A stretch of DNA of 64,000 nt from positions 77,999 to 141,998 of the forward strand of contig NVWV01000003.1 of NCBI GenBank assembly GCA_002746305.1. Reading direction: 5' to 3'. The notes under the pieces are model-generated. The model was not told the origin of the DNA and did no database searches. It saw only the letters and a program-made list of their open reading frames with translations. Each line of letters begins with the position of its first letter. Within the stretch, counting starts at the first letter, position 1. Source of the stretch: Bacteroidota bacterium (GTDB lineage: Bacteria > Bacteroidota > Bacteroidia > NS11-12g > UBA9320). The position numbers and the translations under genes were made by a program. Of the stretch, positions 36,821 to 46,530 are shown in pieces.

Positions 36821-36852
36821 AAAAAAGACCAATCAGAGATTGGTCTTTTTAA
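36821..36852. terminator. Bidirectional terminator
   Basis: AAAGACCAATC and GATTGGTCTTT form an 11-bp stem with an AGA loop, flanked by an A-run and a T-run, so it can serve both the FAH-family gene and the PEBP lipoprotein gene. Confidence 0.9.
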
Positions 36853-36870
36853 ATATCATTCTAAGACAAC

Positions 36871-37440
36871 TTAATGACTAAATGTTCCTGTAAACGATGC
36901 TTTATCTAATAGATGAGTGGCAATAGCAGCTTCAAATTGAGCCTTATTACTACCTGCAGCAATATTGGGAAGTACTTTTATGTCCAAGGCGTAAATCTTA
37001 AACTCATATGTATGATCTTGATCTGGAGGTGGGCACGGACCACCGTAACCTAAAAGTCCAAAGCTATTTTTAATTATCACTCCACTCATAACACCTATAT
37101 CCAAAGTACTTGCACCCTCTTTGATGGATGTATTTGATGGTAAAATATTACATAGAAGCCAGTGATTCCAGACATAACCTGCTACAGGCACTGCATCTGG
37201 GTCATCAATTATTATAGCGATACTTTTTGTACTATCTGGAGCTCCACTCCATACAAGCTTCGGATTTACATTTGCACCATCACAAGAATATTTCACAGGA
37301 ATGGTATCCCCATCATCAAAGGCTGGTGTACTAAACTTAAAATTTGATGTAACTCCTGGTTCTGGAGTTGGTCCTGAGTCATCCTTACATGCCGCGACGA
37401 ACATTAATCCAGCACATAAGATTAAAAGTGTTTTTTTCAT
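36871..37440 (-). CDS. YbhB/YbcL family (PEBP) lipoprotein
   Basis: 189 residues. Lipobox FVAAC with Cys18, then a short linker. PEBP core: PVKYSCDGANVNPKLVWSGA, IAIIIDDPDAVPVAGYVWNHW, GLLGYGGPCPPPDQDHTYEF and KIYALD. Phosphatidylethanolamine-binding-like fold; bacterial YbhB function is unclear. It is likely anchored in a periplasm-facing membrane leaflet. Confidence 0.9.
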   Translation of the reverse strand: MKKTLLILCAGLMFVAACKDDSGPTPEPGVTSNFKFSTPAFDDGDTIPVKYSCDGANVNPKLVWSGAPDSTKSIAIIIDDPDAVPVAGYVWNHWLLCNILPSNTSIKEGASTLDIGVMSGVIIKNSFGLLGYGGPCPPPDQDHTYEFKIYALDIKVLPNIAAGSNKAQFEAAIATHLLDKASFTGTFSH

Positions 37441-37649
37441 TTGTATTTTTTATTTAGTTACCCTACTCTTAAGCTTTTCGGGATTCGCTTTTTATGTTAA
37501 AATCGTGGGTAAATTACGAAAAATATACGTATTGCAATCCCAACCAGCTAATAAGACTCTAAAATTACATGGTATAGAAAGAAAAAACATTCCTTGCCGC
37601 CAGAGATGTCAGTCCAGCCCTTATGATATCATAATCTCCTAGTTTTGTG

Positions 37650-38462
37650 TCACAAAAAATATTTTGCAACCGATAGGGCAACCCCATCCTCCTTATTAGA
37701 GGCTGTAATATCATCCGCTAACGATAGTACTTCTTCCTTTGCATTACTTACAGCTACCCCCATTCCAACGGCTTCTAGCATTTCCATATCATTATAATTG
37801 TCTCCATAAGCAATTATTTGCTTCCAATCCAGACTTGGATACTTATGTTTCAATAAGGACTGTATCGCTGATTTTTTGGAAATTGACTTATTCGCTATTT
37901 CTAGATATGTATCTTTTGACCTATATACATGAAGATCGTTACCATACGAAGCAATTAGATTATCGTACATCTGTGCAATCTCCTCAGCAGGTCCCATACA
38001 CATTACTTTATGGGCACCTTTATTCTCCTTTTTTAGAATGTTTAACGTATCAGGAAGGGCACTTACCGTTGGAGTCACTTTTGTATTATTCATCTCTCTA
38101 GTTGCCCAATAATCCATCGAAGGCACATACCAATCATCATTGTTGTAAATACTAATATGCACTTCCGTTCCTTTAGATAGTTCAACTATCCTTTCGAGTA
38201 CCTCCAAACTAATTTCTGTTGTACTTATTATGGATTCACCATCCAGAACTAGCCCCCCATTATATGCAATCATTGGATTGTTCAATATATCAACCTCCCT
38301 CTGTAAATGTCGCATGGCCTCTGGCATTCTAGATGATGCCAACACAATAGAGCATCGATCCTTTATCCGTTTAAATTGAAAAATGGTTTTCTCAGACAAC
38401 TCTCTATCCTTATTCAATAAAGTCCCATCAATATCTGTACATAGCAGCTTGTAATCCATCAT
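37650..38462 (-). CDS. HAD-superfamily hydrolase, Cof type
   Basis: 270 residues from ATG 38462 (MMDYKLLCTDIDGTLLNKD); a start 12 bp upstream adds only MYRC. HAD motif I is DIDGTLL, motif II is VLASSR, and the C-terminal motifs III/IV are KKSAIQSLL and IAYGDNYNDMEML. The C2B cap lies between. These enzymes dephosphorylate sugar phosphates, FMN or similar small molecules; the substrate is unassigned. Confidence 0.9.
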   Translation of the reverse strand: MMDYKLLCTDIDGTLLNKDRELSEKTIFQFKRIKDRCSIVLASSRMPEAMRHLQREVDILNNPMIAYNGGLVLDGESIISTTEISLEVLERIVELSKGTEVHISIYNNDDWYVPSMDYWATREMNNTKVTPTVSALPDTLNILKKENKGAHKVMCMGPAEEIAQMYDNLIASYGNDLHVYRSKDTYLEIANKSISKKSAIQSLLKHKYPSLDWKQIIAYGDNYNDMEMLEAVGMGVAVSNAKEEVLSLADDITASNKEDGVALSVAKYFL

Positions 38463-38554
38463 GCAACGATACATCAGTGAAAATTAAGCAGCAATAAACT
38501 AGCCGATTATGAATAAACATCTTACCCGTATTCTTTCTAAAAGCTTAATTCTCA

Positions 38555-38566
38555 TTCATTAATGAA
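38555..38566. promoter_or_regulatory. Palindrome upstream of the response regulator
   Basis: TTCATTAATGAA is a perfect 12-bp palindrome in a very A/T-rich 265-bp divergent gap, and related TTTAATGAATAA follows at about 38617. It could be an operator for either flanking gene; base composition makes chance occurrence quite possible. Confidence 0.25.
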
Positions 38567-38739
38567 ATGGAATTAATAACATTACTAATGAGAATAAATA
38601 TATGTATATACATTATTTAATGAATAATTATATATTGGTCACGAATTAAGACACACTATACATTACTTTAAACCAAATTATTAACAAGTATCGTAGTCAG
38701 AAATGATGTAATCTAATACTATACCTTACCCAAACCTTT

Positions 38740-39372
38740 ATGATAACTATTGCCATTGCTGAAGACCATAAAACCATGAGAGCTGGTTTGGTTGGACTAC
38801 TCAACCGAATTCCGGAATTTCAGGTTGTTATCAACGTATCAAATGGCACAGAATTACTAAACTCCATTTCATTTCAAAACCTTCCAGATGTTTTTCTTAT
38901 CGACTCCAGAATGCCTGAACAAAATGGGGCTGCAACCATTCTAAAAATCCGTGAGTTATACGGTGAAAAACCAAAAATAATTGGTCTATCCATGCATAAA
39001 GAGGCTAGAATTATTAAAGAGATACTACAGTCTGGAGCAAATGGATATGTTGCAAAATCGGACAGCCCAGATTCTTTATATAATGCCATTCTTGAGGTTT
39101 CAAACTCCAGGCTGTATGTCAGCTCAGAAATTCTGAAACTGCTTAAAATTAAAGATAGAGCACATCGAGATGAAAAGTTGAATCGAAAAGAAGAATCTAT
39201 TTTATTACTTATTTGTCAAGAAAAAACAAACCAAGAAATCGCCGATCAGATGAAATTGTCCAGGAATACGATCAATACATATAGGACACGGATGATTGAA
39301 AAACTAAATGTTAAAAATTCAATTGGCCTAGTATTATTTGCCATCCGAGAAGGAATATTTAAACCGGGGTAA
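38740..39372 (+). CDS. NarL/FixJ-family response regulator
   Basis: 210 residues. Receiver domain with acidic pocket E8/D9, phospho-acceptor Asp55 (VFLIDSRMP), Ser84 and Lys106 (GYVAKSDSP). The LuxR-type HTH is LNRKEESILLLICQEKTNQE then IADQMKLSRNTINTYRTRMI. No histidine kinase lies beside it; the nearest candidate, the propeller sensor at the left edge, is 37 kb away. The regulator is thus an orphan in this window. Confidence 0.92.
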   Translation: MITIAIAEDHKTMRAGLVGLLNRIPEFQVVINVSNGTELLNSISFQNLPDVFLIDSRMPEQNGAATILKIRELYGEKPKIIGLSMHKEARIIKEILQSGANGYVAKSDSPDSLYNAILEVSNSRLYVSSEILKLLKIKDRAHRDEKLNRKEESILLLICQEKTNQEIADQMKLSRNTINTYRTRMIEKLNVKNSIGLVLFAIREGIFKPG

Positions 39373-39573
39373 ATTTCTAAATTGTATCTAATTAGATATT
39401 GTAAGCAACTATCTGATTCATTTATTTTGACCTATTATTAACGTTTTAGCTCATTTTTTTATGGGTTGCTCCACAGGGGTATCCGATCAAACTTTTCATC
39501 AGGTACCAATCACCATTTCAGCAACCTCTTTCTAAAATATAGCTGAATTTACTCATCATTTAAATAAACTAAC

Positions 39574-42500
39574 ATGGAAAATTATACCCTTTCCTTTTCA
39601 AAGGAACAAAGAGGCCGTCTAAAAAAACTCGCCTTTTTCATTATTCTACTCACTTTATCCATAACCTCTTTTGCTCAAACCTCCTTAATATCTGCCAACT
39701 CTAGTTGGAAATATTTAGACACAGACACTCGTCCTTCTAACTGGGAAACCAGTGGATTTAATGATGCCTCTTGGAGCACAGGAAATACAACAGCGGGATA
39801 TGGAAGCATATCAGGTTCTACCATTAATACCACTATAGACTATGGGTCCAATAGTAGTGCAAAGTATATTACTACTTACTTTAGGACCACATTCACTACC
39901 ACCTCATCTTTTAGCAGTCTAGACTTAGATTTGCTTTGTGATGATGGTGCTATAATATATCTCAATGGGACTGAGATTCACCGTTATAATATGCCAAGTG
40001 GTACAGTCAGTCATAGCACATATGCAACTTCTGCTATTAGCGGCAGCGATGAGGGTGATTTTACACCATACAATGTACCAAGTTCAGCTATAATATCTGG
40101 AACTAATACCATAGCAGTGGAAGTTCATCAAGCCACAGCAGGTAGTTCAGACTTAGGATTCGATCTAGTCTTAGATGGGGCCTCTGGTTCTGGAAGTGGG
40201 AACACTCTTCTAGCGGTTCAAGATAGCTGGAAATATTTGGATACAGATACGAGGCCAACAAACTGGGAAACGAGTAGTTTTAGTGATGCTTCTTGGAGTA
40301 CAGGGAACACCCCCGCTGGATACGGAACCATCGACGATGCTACTTTAAACACCACTGTAGACTACGGATCTAGCAGTTCCAATAAATATATTACTACCTA
40401 TTTTAGAAAAACTTTTAACACGAGTACCACGACCTTTCCAGGCGGCTTGGATTTTAGTCTTCTTAGTGACGATGGAACAGTGGTTTATCTTAATGGAACA
40501 GAGGTTATTCGTACCAATATGCCCACAGGAACAGTATCCCATTCCACATTGGCTTCATCTGCCATTTCTGGTTCAGATGAAGGAGACTTTACTACCTATA
40601 ACGTAAGTGCTTCACACCTTGTTTCGGGTGCAAATGTAGTTGCTGTTGAGGTACACCAAACTAGTATTAGTAGCTCAGATATAGGCTTTGACCTTTCAAT
40701 AGAAGGACAATCAACATTTAATCTAACTTTGGTCAATGGTCCTTATTTACAAGTAGCAACACCTACGTCAATTATTGTCCGATGGAGAACAGGTCAAAGT
40801 TCAGATGCCAAAGTTTCCTATGGAACTTCTTTATCCAGTCTCTCAAGTTCTGCAACTAGCTCTACTTCAGGAACTGAGCATGAGGTATCCTTATCAGGTC
40901 TATCACCTGATACAAAATACTATTATGCCATTGGTACAACTAATGATGATACAGTACAAAGCGGTTCAACAAACTTCTTTGTAACTCCACCTACAGTAGG
41001 TACCGAAAAAGCAACTCGAATATGGGTGCTAGGTGACTGTGGTAGTGAAAACACAGAACAAGCTCAAAATAGAGACCAATATTATGCGTATGATGGAGCC
41101 TACACAGACGCTGTCTTACTTTTAGGGGACAATGCCTATTCAAACGGAACCGATAGTGAGTATGAAACCAAATTTTTCAATTATTACGATGATCAAATAT
41201 TGAGACAAAGCCCACTCTGGCCAGTACCCGGAAACCATGATTATGCTCAAAGTTCGGCTCGACAGGATGACAAGAATGTCCCTTATTATGATCTGTTTAC
41301 CCTTCCCACCAATGCAGAAGCTGGAGGTGTCGCATCTGGAACAGAGTCCTTCTATTCCTTTGATTTGGCCAATATTCATTTCGTAGCATTAGACTCTTAT
41401 GGTGAAGAGGACGACAAACGAATGTCAGATACTACCGGCGATCAAGCTGTATGGGTAAAACAGGACCTTGCGGCCTCAAATCAAACTTGGAAAATCGCCT
41501 ATTGGCATCATCCTCCTTACACTATGGGGTCTCACAATTCAGACAATGAATCTGAATTAGTTAGCATTCGAAATGAGTTCCTGAGAATGATGGAACAATA
41601 TGAAGTAGATTTGATTTTAACGGGGCATAGCCACAACTATGAAAGAACAAAATTGATGCATGGACATTATGGTTCAGAGAGCACTTTTTCCTCTTCAACA
41701 CATAACATCAGTACTTCAAGTGGGGAATACAATGGCTCAGCCAATTCATGCCCATATACTAAAGATACAGGAGACCATGTAGGTACTGTATATGTAGTGT
41801 CTGGATCTGCAGGAAGAGCTACCAGCACTCAAAGTGCGTGGCCTCATAATTCGTCTTACTCTGCTTATAATGTTGCAGGTACATTCATTTTGGACATAGA
41901 AGGAGGTCGTTTAGACGCTAAATTCCTAGGCCATGATGGTGTGGTTAGGGACAGTTTTACTATGATGAAAAACGTAAACAAAACTACCGAGGTATCCATT
42001 CCATCTGGAGACTCTACTGAAATTATTGCATCATGGATTGGAGACTACGATTGGTCAACAGGTGCCACAACACGTTCCATAACAGTACTTTCTGACACTT
42101 CCATTTACACCGTAATAGATGGTAATGGATGTCTAACTGACTCTTTCATTGTAAATTCAGGAAATAGTACCGGTCCAACTTGCTCAGATGGAGTTCAAAA
42201 TGGAAATGAAACGGGTGTTGACTGTGGTGGTCCAGATTGTCCAGCATGCCCTACCTGTTCTGACGGTATTCAAAATGGAAACGAAACTGGTGTCGACTGC
42301 GGTGGTCCAGATTGCTCTCCATGCACCACCTGTTCTGACGGGGTACAAAACGGAAGTGAAACAGGAATTGATTGCGGTGGACCAGACTGTCCTGCTTGCC
42401 CTACCTGTTCCGACGGTATTCAAAATGGAAATGAAACTGGTGTTGACTGCGGTGGTCCAGATTGTTCTGCTTGCCCTACCTGTTCTGATGGTATTCAAAA

Positions 42501-43341
42501 CGGAAATGAAACCGGCGTTGACTGCGGTGGTCCAGATTGTTCCGCTTGTTCCAGTTCGTGCACTACAGTAGCTATAAACTCGCAAGGATTTGAATCTGGA
42601 TGGGGAATTTGGAACGATGGAGGTTCTGACTGTAGAAGAAGTAGAAGAGATGCAGCCTATTCAAATGGGACCTACAGTGTCCGATTGAGAGACAATACCT
42701 CTACTTCTGTTGTTACCACTGATAACCTCGACTTATCCACTTTTGATGATATCAAAATTGTATTCTCTTATCTAGCTAGAAGCATGGATAATGCCAATGA
42801 AGATTTCTGGTTACAGGTTTCTACCAATGGAGGAACAAGTTATAGCACTGTTGCTAGTTGGAATGAGAGTGATGAGTTTGAGAATGACATTCGTGAAGAT
42901 GATAGTGTGACTATTGAGGGTCCATTTACCTCTACAACTCGTTTACGCTTTAGATGCGATGCCTCAGGAAATAGTGACTGGGTGTACATTGACGATGTCG
43001 TAATAACTGGATGTCAGAGTTCTTCAAGCACACGAATCACTCAGAAAAATAATCGTAAGAATTCTTATCAAGTACCCGAATTACATTCTCAATTGAATAC
43101 TATTCGCTTTTATCCAAACCCAGTTGGCAAATCTTTATCTATCAAATTTGAGAATAACATAGCTGTAAATCATGAATATAAAATTTATGACTTGCAAGGT
43201 AAAGTCTTAATATCCGGTAGTTTACAAGCAGGAAACAACACGTATGAGTTAAATATTAATGACATACCTCAAGGATTATTTATCATTCAATTATTTGATG
43301 GTAAAAACTGGTCTAAGTCTACCAGAATCATGAAACTTTAG
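39574..43341 (+). CDS. Secreted purple-acid-phosphatase-like metallophosphoesterase, multidomain, T9SS
   Basis: 1255 residues. Signal peptide ends SITSFAQ. Two tandem ~165-residue beta-sandwich modules follow (about 38-205 and 212-380), both with SSWKYLDTDTRP-like openings and AVEVHQ endings. A fibronectin-like module lies at ~385-475. The metallophosphoesterase domain (~480-800) has WVLGDCGS, LLLGDNAY, PVPGNHDY, IAYWHHPPY and LTGHSHNYER, a complete dinuclear metal set. Five Cys-rich 25-residue repeats occupy 869-993, then a jelly-roll (1000-1150) and a T9SS sorting domain (RFYPNPVGKSLSIKF ... STRIMKL). Expected role: phosphate release from extracellular phosphoesters at the cell surface. Confidence 0.92.
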   Translation: MENYTLSFSKEQRGRLKKLAFFIILLTLSITSFAQTSLISANSSWKYLDTDTRPSNWETSGFNDASWSTGNTTAGYGSISGSTINTTIDYGSNSSAKYITTYFRTTFTTTSSFSSLDLDLLCDDGAIIYLNGTEIHRYNMPSGTVSHSTYATSAISGSDEGDFTPYNVPSSAIISGTNTIAVEVHQATAGSSDLGFDLVLDGASGSGSGNTLLAVQDSWKYLDTDTRPTNWETSSFSDASWSTGNTPAGYGTIDDATLNTTVDYGSSSSNKYITTYFRKTFNTSTTTFPGGLDFSLLSDDGTVVYLNGTEVIRTNMPTGTVSHSTLASSAISGSDEGDFTTYNVSASHLVSGANVVAVEVHQTSISSSDIGFDLSIEGQSTFNLTLVNGPYLQVATPTSIIVRWRTGQSSDAKVSYGTSLSSLSSSATSSTSGTEHEVSLSGLSPDTKYYYAIGTTNDDTVQSGSTNFFVTPPTVGTEKATRIWVLGDCGSENTEQAQNRDQYYAYDGAYTDAVLLLGDNAYSNGTDSEYETKFFNYYDDQILRQSPLWPVPGNHDYAQSSARQDDKNVPYYDLFTLPTNAEAGGVASGTESFYSFDLANIHFVALDSYGEEDDKRMSDTTGDQAVWVKQDLAASNQTWKIAYWHHPPYTMGSHNSDNESELVSIRNEFLRMMEQYEVDLILTGHSHNYERTKLMHGHYGSESTFSSSTHNISTSSGEYNGSANSCPYTKDTGDHVGTVYVVSGSAGRATSTQSAWPHNSSYSAYNVAGTFILDIEGGRLDAKFLGHDGVVRDSFTMMKNVNKTTEVSIPSGDSTEIIASWIGDYDWSTGATTRSITVLSDTSIYTVIDGNGCLTDSFIVNSGNSTGPTCSDGVQNGNETGVDCGGPDCPACPTCSDGIQNGNETGVDCGGPDCSPCTTCSDGVQNGSETGIDCGGPDCPACPTCSDGIQNGNETGVDCGGPDCSACPTCSDGIQNGNETGVDCGGPDCSACSSSCTTVAINSQGFESGWGIWNDGGSDCRRSRRDAAYSNGTYSVRLRDNTSTSVVTTDNLDLSTFDDIKIVFSYLARSMDNANEDFWLQVSTNGGTSYSTVASWNESDEFENDIREDDSVTIEGPFTSTTRLRFRCDASGNSDWVYIDDVVITGCQSSSSTRITQKNNRKNSYQVPELHSQLNTIRFYPNPVGKSLSIKFENNIAVNHEYKIYDLQGKVLISGSLQAGNNTYELNINDIPQGLFIIQLFDGKNWSKSTRIMKL
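42178..42552 (+). repeat. Five tandem 75-bp repeats encoding Cys-rich units
   Basis: Each 25-residue unit reads TCSDGxQNGxETGxDCGGPD then C..C. Unit spacing is exactly 75 bp and the copies are close to identical at DNA level, so copy number may vary by slippage or recombination. Six Cys sites per two units suggest disulfide-rich stalk or calcium-binding-like turns; the unit is known from many secreted bacterial proteins as a spacer. Confidence 0.92.
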
Positions 43342-43360
43342 GATAAAAAACCTGTATTTT

Positions 43361-43392
43361 GAAAGGACCAGTATGACTGGTCCTTTTTTTAT
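43361..43392 (+). terminator. Rho-independent terminator
   Basis: AAAGGACCAGT and ACTGGTCCTTT form an 11-bp perfect stem with a three-base loop and a T7 tail, 20 bp behind the phosphatase gene. Confidence 0.93.
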
Positions 43393-43508
43393 TTAGCTCG
43401 TTCTAGAACCTAAATCCCACCTTTCTGCTTACTCAAGCATTAGAAAATATTTGAGCACCTCTTATATATCACGAGCTTTTTTGTACTAAGTACGAGACTT
43501 TTCTTTCT

Positions 43509-43516
43509 TACATTTG
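43509..43516 (+). promoter_or_regulatory. Candidate -7 box for paaZ
   Basis: TACATTTG matches TAnnTTTG and lies 24 nt before the paaZ ATG. A TTG at 43481-43483 is 25 bp upstream, slightly longer than the usual -33 to -7 spacing. Confidence 0.45.
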
Positions 43517-43540
43517 TCACATCAAAAACACATCGGTTTA

Positions 43541-45595
43541 ATGAAACTTAAAAACTACGCAGAAGGAAGATGGCAAGAGCATAAAGGCGAAGGATTTGCT
43601 CAATACAACGCAATCAATGGCGATCTTATAAGCACTGCAAGCAGTGAAGGACTTGACTATGAAGCTATGGCAGACTATGCCCGTCGTATTGGAGGAAAAG
43701 CTCTTCGAGCAATGACATTCTACGAGCGTGGATTTATGCTTAAAAAACTAGCTCTTCATCTCAACGAAATTAAAAAAAAATACTATGCTGTCAGCTACTT
43801 AAGTGGAGCTACTAAAAATGATAGCTGGGTAGATATAGACGGTGGTATTGGGACATTATTTGCCTATGCTAGTCTGCGACGACAATTGGGCAATCAACGT
43901 TTCTATGTAGATGGAGATACTGCCAAAATAAGCACGAATGGCACCTTTGTAGGACAACATATAATGAGTCCAAAACAAGGTGTAGTCGTACATATAAATG
44001 CTTTCAACTTCCCTATTTGGGGGATGCTTGAAAAGCTAAGTGCCAACTTACTTGCAGGCGTTCCAACTATCGTAAAACCATCGGAAATCACATCCTACCT
44101 TACTCAAGCTATGGTAGAGGATATTATTTCCAGTGGAATCATTCCAGAAGGTGCTATTCAGCTAGACTGCGGAAAAGGACATGGGATATTAGACTCTCTT
44201 ACCTCTCAAGATTTAGTGACATTCACGGGCTCTGCTACCACAGGAAGAATGCTAAAAAGCATGCCACATATCATTGAAAATGCTATTCCTTTCAATATGG
44301 AATCTGACAGTTTAAATGCTGCTATTCTTGGTGAAGATGCAGCTCCTGGCACTCCAACTTTTGATATATTTATAAAGGAAGTACGTCGTGAAATGACGAC
44401 TAAAGCAGGACAAAAATGTACAGCTATACGTCGAATTATGGTTCCCGAAAAATATCTAGCAGATGTGCAAACTGCATTGGGCAAAAGTTTAGGACAAACC
44501 ACAGTAGGTGACCCGGCGAAAGAAGGCGTTCGAATGGGAGCTATAGTAAATCGAGCACAAGTAGATATAGTTCGTTCTAGAGTTTTGGAAATGGCCAAGA
44601 AAACGCCAATCGTAGTTGGTGATTTAGATAATTTTGAGGTACAAGGGGCCGATAAGAGTAAAGGAGCCTTCCTTGCTCCTATTTTAATGCTCAATGAAGA
44701 CCCAATAAACATTCTTGAAAGTCACGAAATAGAATGTTTTGGACCTGTAAGTACTTTAATGCCTTATAAAGACCTAGACCAAGCTATTGAACTTTCTAAA
44801 ATGGGCAAAGGATCTCTGGTAAGTACCATTGCTACTGATGATGTGCATATAGCAACTGAATATGCGATTGAAGCCTCGGCCTATCACGGTAGAATATTGG
44901 TACTCAACGAAGCATCAGCTCCGGAAAGCACAGGACACGGCTCTCCTATGCCACAGCTTAATCATGGTGGACCGGGAAGAGCAGGTGGTGGTGAAGAGCT
45001 TGGTGGACTTGGAAGTGTGAAACATTATTTACAACGTACCGCTTTACAAGGGCATCCTACAATGCTCACTGAAATAACACAACGTTACCAATATGGAGGA
45101 GCTTATAAAGAGAAAGATGTGCATCCATTTCGTAAATATTTTGAGGATATAGAAATAGGCGATACAGTAATCACCGCAAAGCACACCGTTACGACCACCG
45201 ATATTGTAAATTTTGCTAATGTAAGTGGTGATAATTTCTATGCTCACATGGATGAGACTTCACTCGAAGGGACCACTTTTGAAGGGAGAGTAGCTCATGG
45301 ATACTTTGTATTGAGTAAAGCTGCTGGGCTCTTTGTGGATGCAAAGAAAGGACCAGTCCTACTTAATTATGGTCTGGATGAATGCCGATTTACTAAACCC
45401 GTATATCCAGGATCCACTATTGGCGTTCGTTTCACTTGCAAGGAGAAAATAAACCAAGAGAAAAAATCGGAAGATGATGTAGCCAAAGGGATTGTAAAAT
45501 TCTTAGTAGATATCTATGATGAAACAGGAGATACTGTTGCCTTAGCAACGATTTTAACAATGGTTAAAAAAAGAAATCAAGAAGATGAATTGTAA
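43541..45595 (+). CDS. paaZ: Bifunctional oxepin-CoA hydrolase / aldehyde dehydrogenase (PaaZ)
   Basis: 684 residues from ATG 43541 (MKLKNYAEGRWQEH); a TTG 27 bp upstream falls in the promoter box and was rejected. The N-terminal aldehyde dehydrogenase domain has HINAFNFPIWGMLEK, FTGSATTG, Glu254 in MESDSLNAA and the nucleophile Cys293 in GQKCTAIRR. The C-terminal MaoC-type hydratase domain (from about 525) has FANVSGDNFYAHMDE, the R-hydratase motif. PaaZ opens the oxepin-CoA ring and oxidises the aldehyde in phenylacetate degradation. Only an enoyl-CoA hydratase gene accompanies it; the epoxidase subunits paaABCDE are not in the window. Confidence 0.93.
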   Translation: MKLKNYAEGRWQEHKGEGFAQYNAINGDLISTASSEGLDYEAMADYARRIGGKALRAMTFYERGFMLKKLALHLNEIKKKYYAVSYLSGATKNDSWVDIDGGIGTLFAYASLRRQLGNQRFYVDGDTAKISTNGTFVGQHIMSPKQGVVVHINAFNFPIWGMLEKLSANLLAGVPTIVKPSEITSYLTQAMVEDIISSGIIPEGAIQLDCGKGHGILDSLTSQDLVTFTGSATTGRMLKSMPHIIENAIPFNMESDSLNAAILGEDAAPGTPTFDIFIKEVRREMTTKAGQKCTAIRRIMVPEKYLADVQTALGKSLGQTTVGDPAKEGVRMGAIVNRAQVDIVRSRVLEMAKKTPIVVGDLDNFEVQGADKSKGAFLAPILMLNEDPINILESHEIECFGPVSTLMPYKDLDQAIELSKMGKGSLVSTIATDDVHIATEYAIEASAYHGRILVLNEASAPESTGHGSPMPQLNHGGPGRAGGGEELGGLGSVKHYLQRTALQGHPTMLTEITQRYQYGGAYKEKDVHPFRKYFEDIEIGDTVITAKHTVTTTDIVNFANVSGDNFYAHMDETSLEGTTFEGRVAHGYFVLSKAAGLFVDAKKGPVLLNYGLDECRFTKPVYPGSTIGVRFTCKEKINQEKKSEDDVAKGIVKFLVDIYDETGDTVALATILTMVKKRNQEDEL

Positions 45596-45600
45596 AATAC

Positions 45601-45658
45601 GTTCGTGAGGACACGAACATATTCCGAGACACAAGATTGAGTTCGTGTCCTCACGAAC
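45601..45658. repeat. Double palindrome with complementary loops
   Basis: GTTCGTGAGGACACGAAC (45601-45618) is repeated in inverted form as GTTCGTGTCCTCACGAAC (45641-45658), 22 bp apart. Each arm is itself a hairpin (GTTCGTG/CACGAAC, 7 bp) with loop AGGA or TCCT, and those loops are complementary. The structure can form either one 18-bp stem or two small kissing hairpins. There is no T-run, so it does not look like a simple terminator. It resembles REP/BIME-type elements. Confidence 0.85.
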
Positions 45659-45665
45659 TTAATCT

Positions 45666-45673
45666 TAATTTTG
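45666..45673 (+). promoter_or_regulatory. Candidate -7 box for the enoyl-CoA hydratase gene
   Basis: TAATTTTG fits TAnnTTTG and is only 7 nt from the ATG at 45681, which would give an almost leaderless mRNA. Confidence 0.4.
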
Positions 45674-45680
45674 CCCAACA

Positions 45681-46448
45681 ATGAACGCAGTAGATCAAGG
45701 AGACGTAAAATACAGTATTGAAAACGGAGTAGCCACTGTTGAGTTTTATCACCCGTTGAGTAATTCGTTACCCGGAAAGGTATTGGCTACACTAGCAGAT
45801 ACTATTACATTGTTAGGAACCAATGATGATGCTAAAGTTATCGTTATACGCAGTGCCGGAGAACGGGCGTTTTGTGCAGGAGCCAGTTTTGATGAACTAG
45901 TTGCTATCAATGATTTAGAGACGGGGAAAGTGTTTTTCTCCGGTTTTGCCAATGTGATTAATGCCTGCCGTAAATGTCCCAAACTCATTATAGGACGAGT
46001 ACAAGGTAAGGCTGTAGGTGGAGGTGTTGGCCTTGCTTCTTCATTTGATTACACCCTAGCAACCAAGCATGCGGCTGTCAAACTAAGCGAACTTGCCGTG
46101 GGTATTGGCCCATTTGTAGTGGGTCCTGCGGTAGAACGAAAAATAGGATTAAGTGCAATGAGCCAGTTGGCTATTGACGCTACAGAATGGCAGACTGCCG
46201 AATGGGCAAGAGCTAAGGGCCTATATACAGGCATATACGATACCGTAGAGGAAATGGACCTTGCAATTACTTCTCTTACCACAAAATTATGTAAGAGTAA
46301 TCCTGAGGCTATGCGATTACTGAAGAAAGTATTTTGGGAGGGAACGGAGCATTGGGATGCTTTACTGGCAGAACGGGCTGTAATAAGTGGAACATTGGTA
46401 CTTTCAGACTTTACTAAAAACGCTATTAATAGCTTCAAAAAGAAGTGA
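45681..46448 (+). CDS. Enoyl-CoA hydratase/isomerase family protein
   Basis: 255 residues, crotonase fold. The oxyanion-hole motifs are FCAGASFDEL and GKAVGGGVGLASSFDYTLAT. One acidic catalytic residue is expected in the following helix (AVKLSELAVGIGPFVVGPAV), where Glu is present. It follows paaZ and is a natural candidate for the phenylacetate isomerase/hydratase step (PaaG or PaaF type), but which one cannot be decided. Confidence 0.85.
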   Translation: MNAVDQGDVKYSIENGVATVEFYHPLSNSLPGKVLATLADTITLLGTNDDAKVIVIRSAGERAFCAGASFDELVAINDLETGKVFFSGFANVINACRKCPKLIIGRVQGKAVGGGVGLASSFDYTLATKHAAVKLSELAVGIGPFVVGPAVERKIGLSAMSQLAIDATEWQTAEWARAKGLYTGIYDTVEEMDLAITSLTTKLCKSNPEAMRLLKKVFWEGTEHWDALLAERAVISGTLVLSDFTKNAINSFKKK

Positions 46449-46530
46449 AATAGCTCAATTTTTTTGATATAAATTCTACTTAATTTTTTTTTTGCTTAAT
46501 TCGTAGAACTTAACTTAATCAAAAACAAAC

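Noticed and set aside
42178..42552. Possible CRISPR array
   Set aside because: Repeats are contiguous, 75 bp, in frame with a secreted protein and have no spacers.
42184..42585. Long reading frames on both strands across the phosphatase repeat block (133 aa minus, 127 aa in a second plus frame)
   Set aside because: They are by-products of the 75-bp tandem repeats, which keep any stop-free frame open; no start context, no family, and they lie inside a well supported gene.
45601..45658. Ordinary rho-independent terminator behind paaZ
   Set aside because: The stem is strong but no T-run follows on either strand; the nested palindromes suggest another role.
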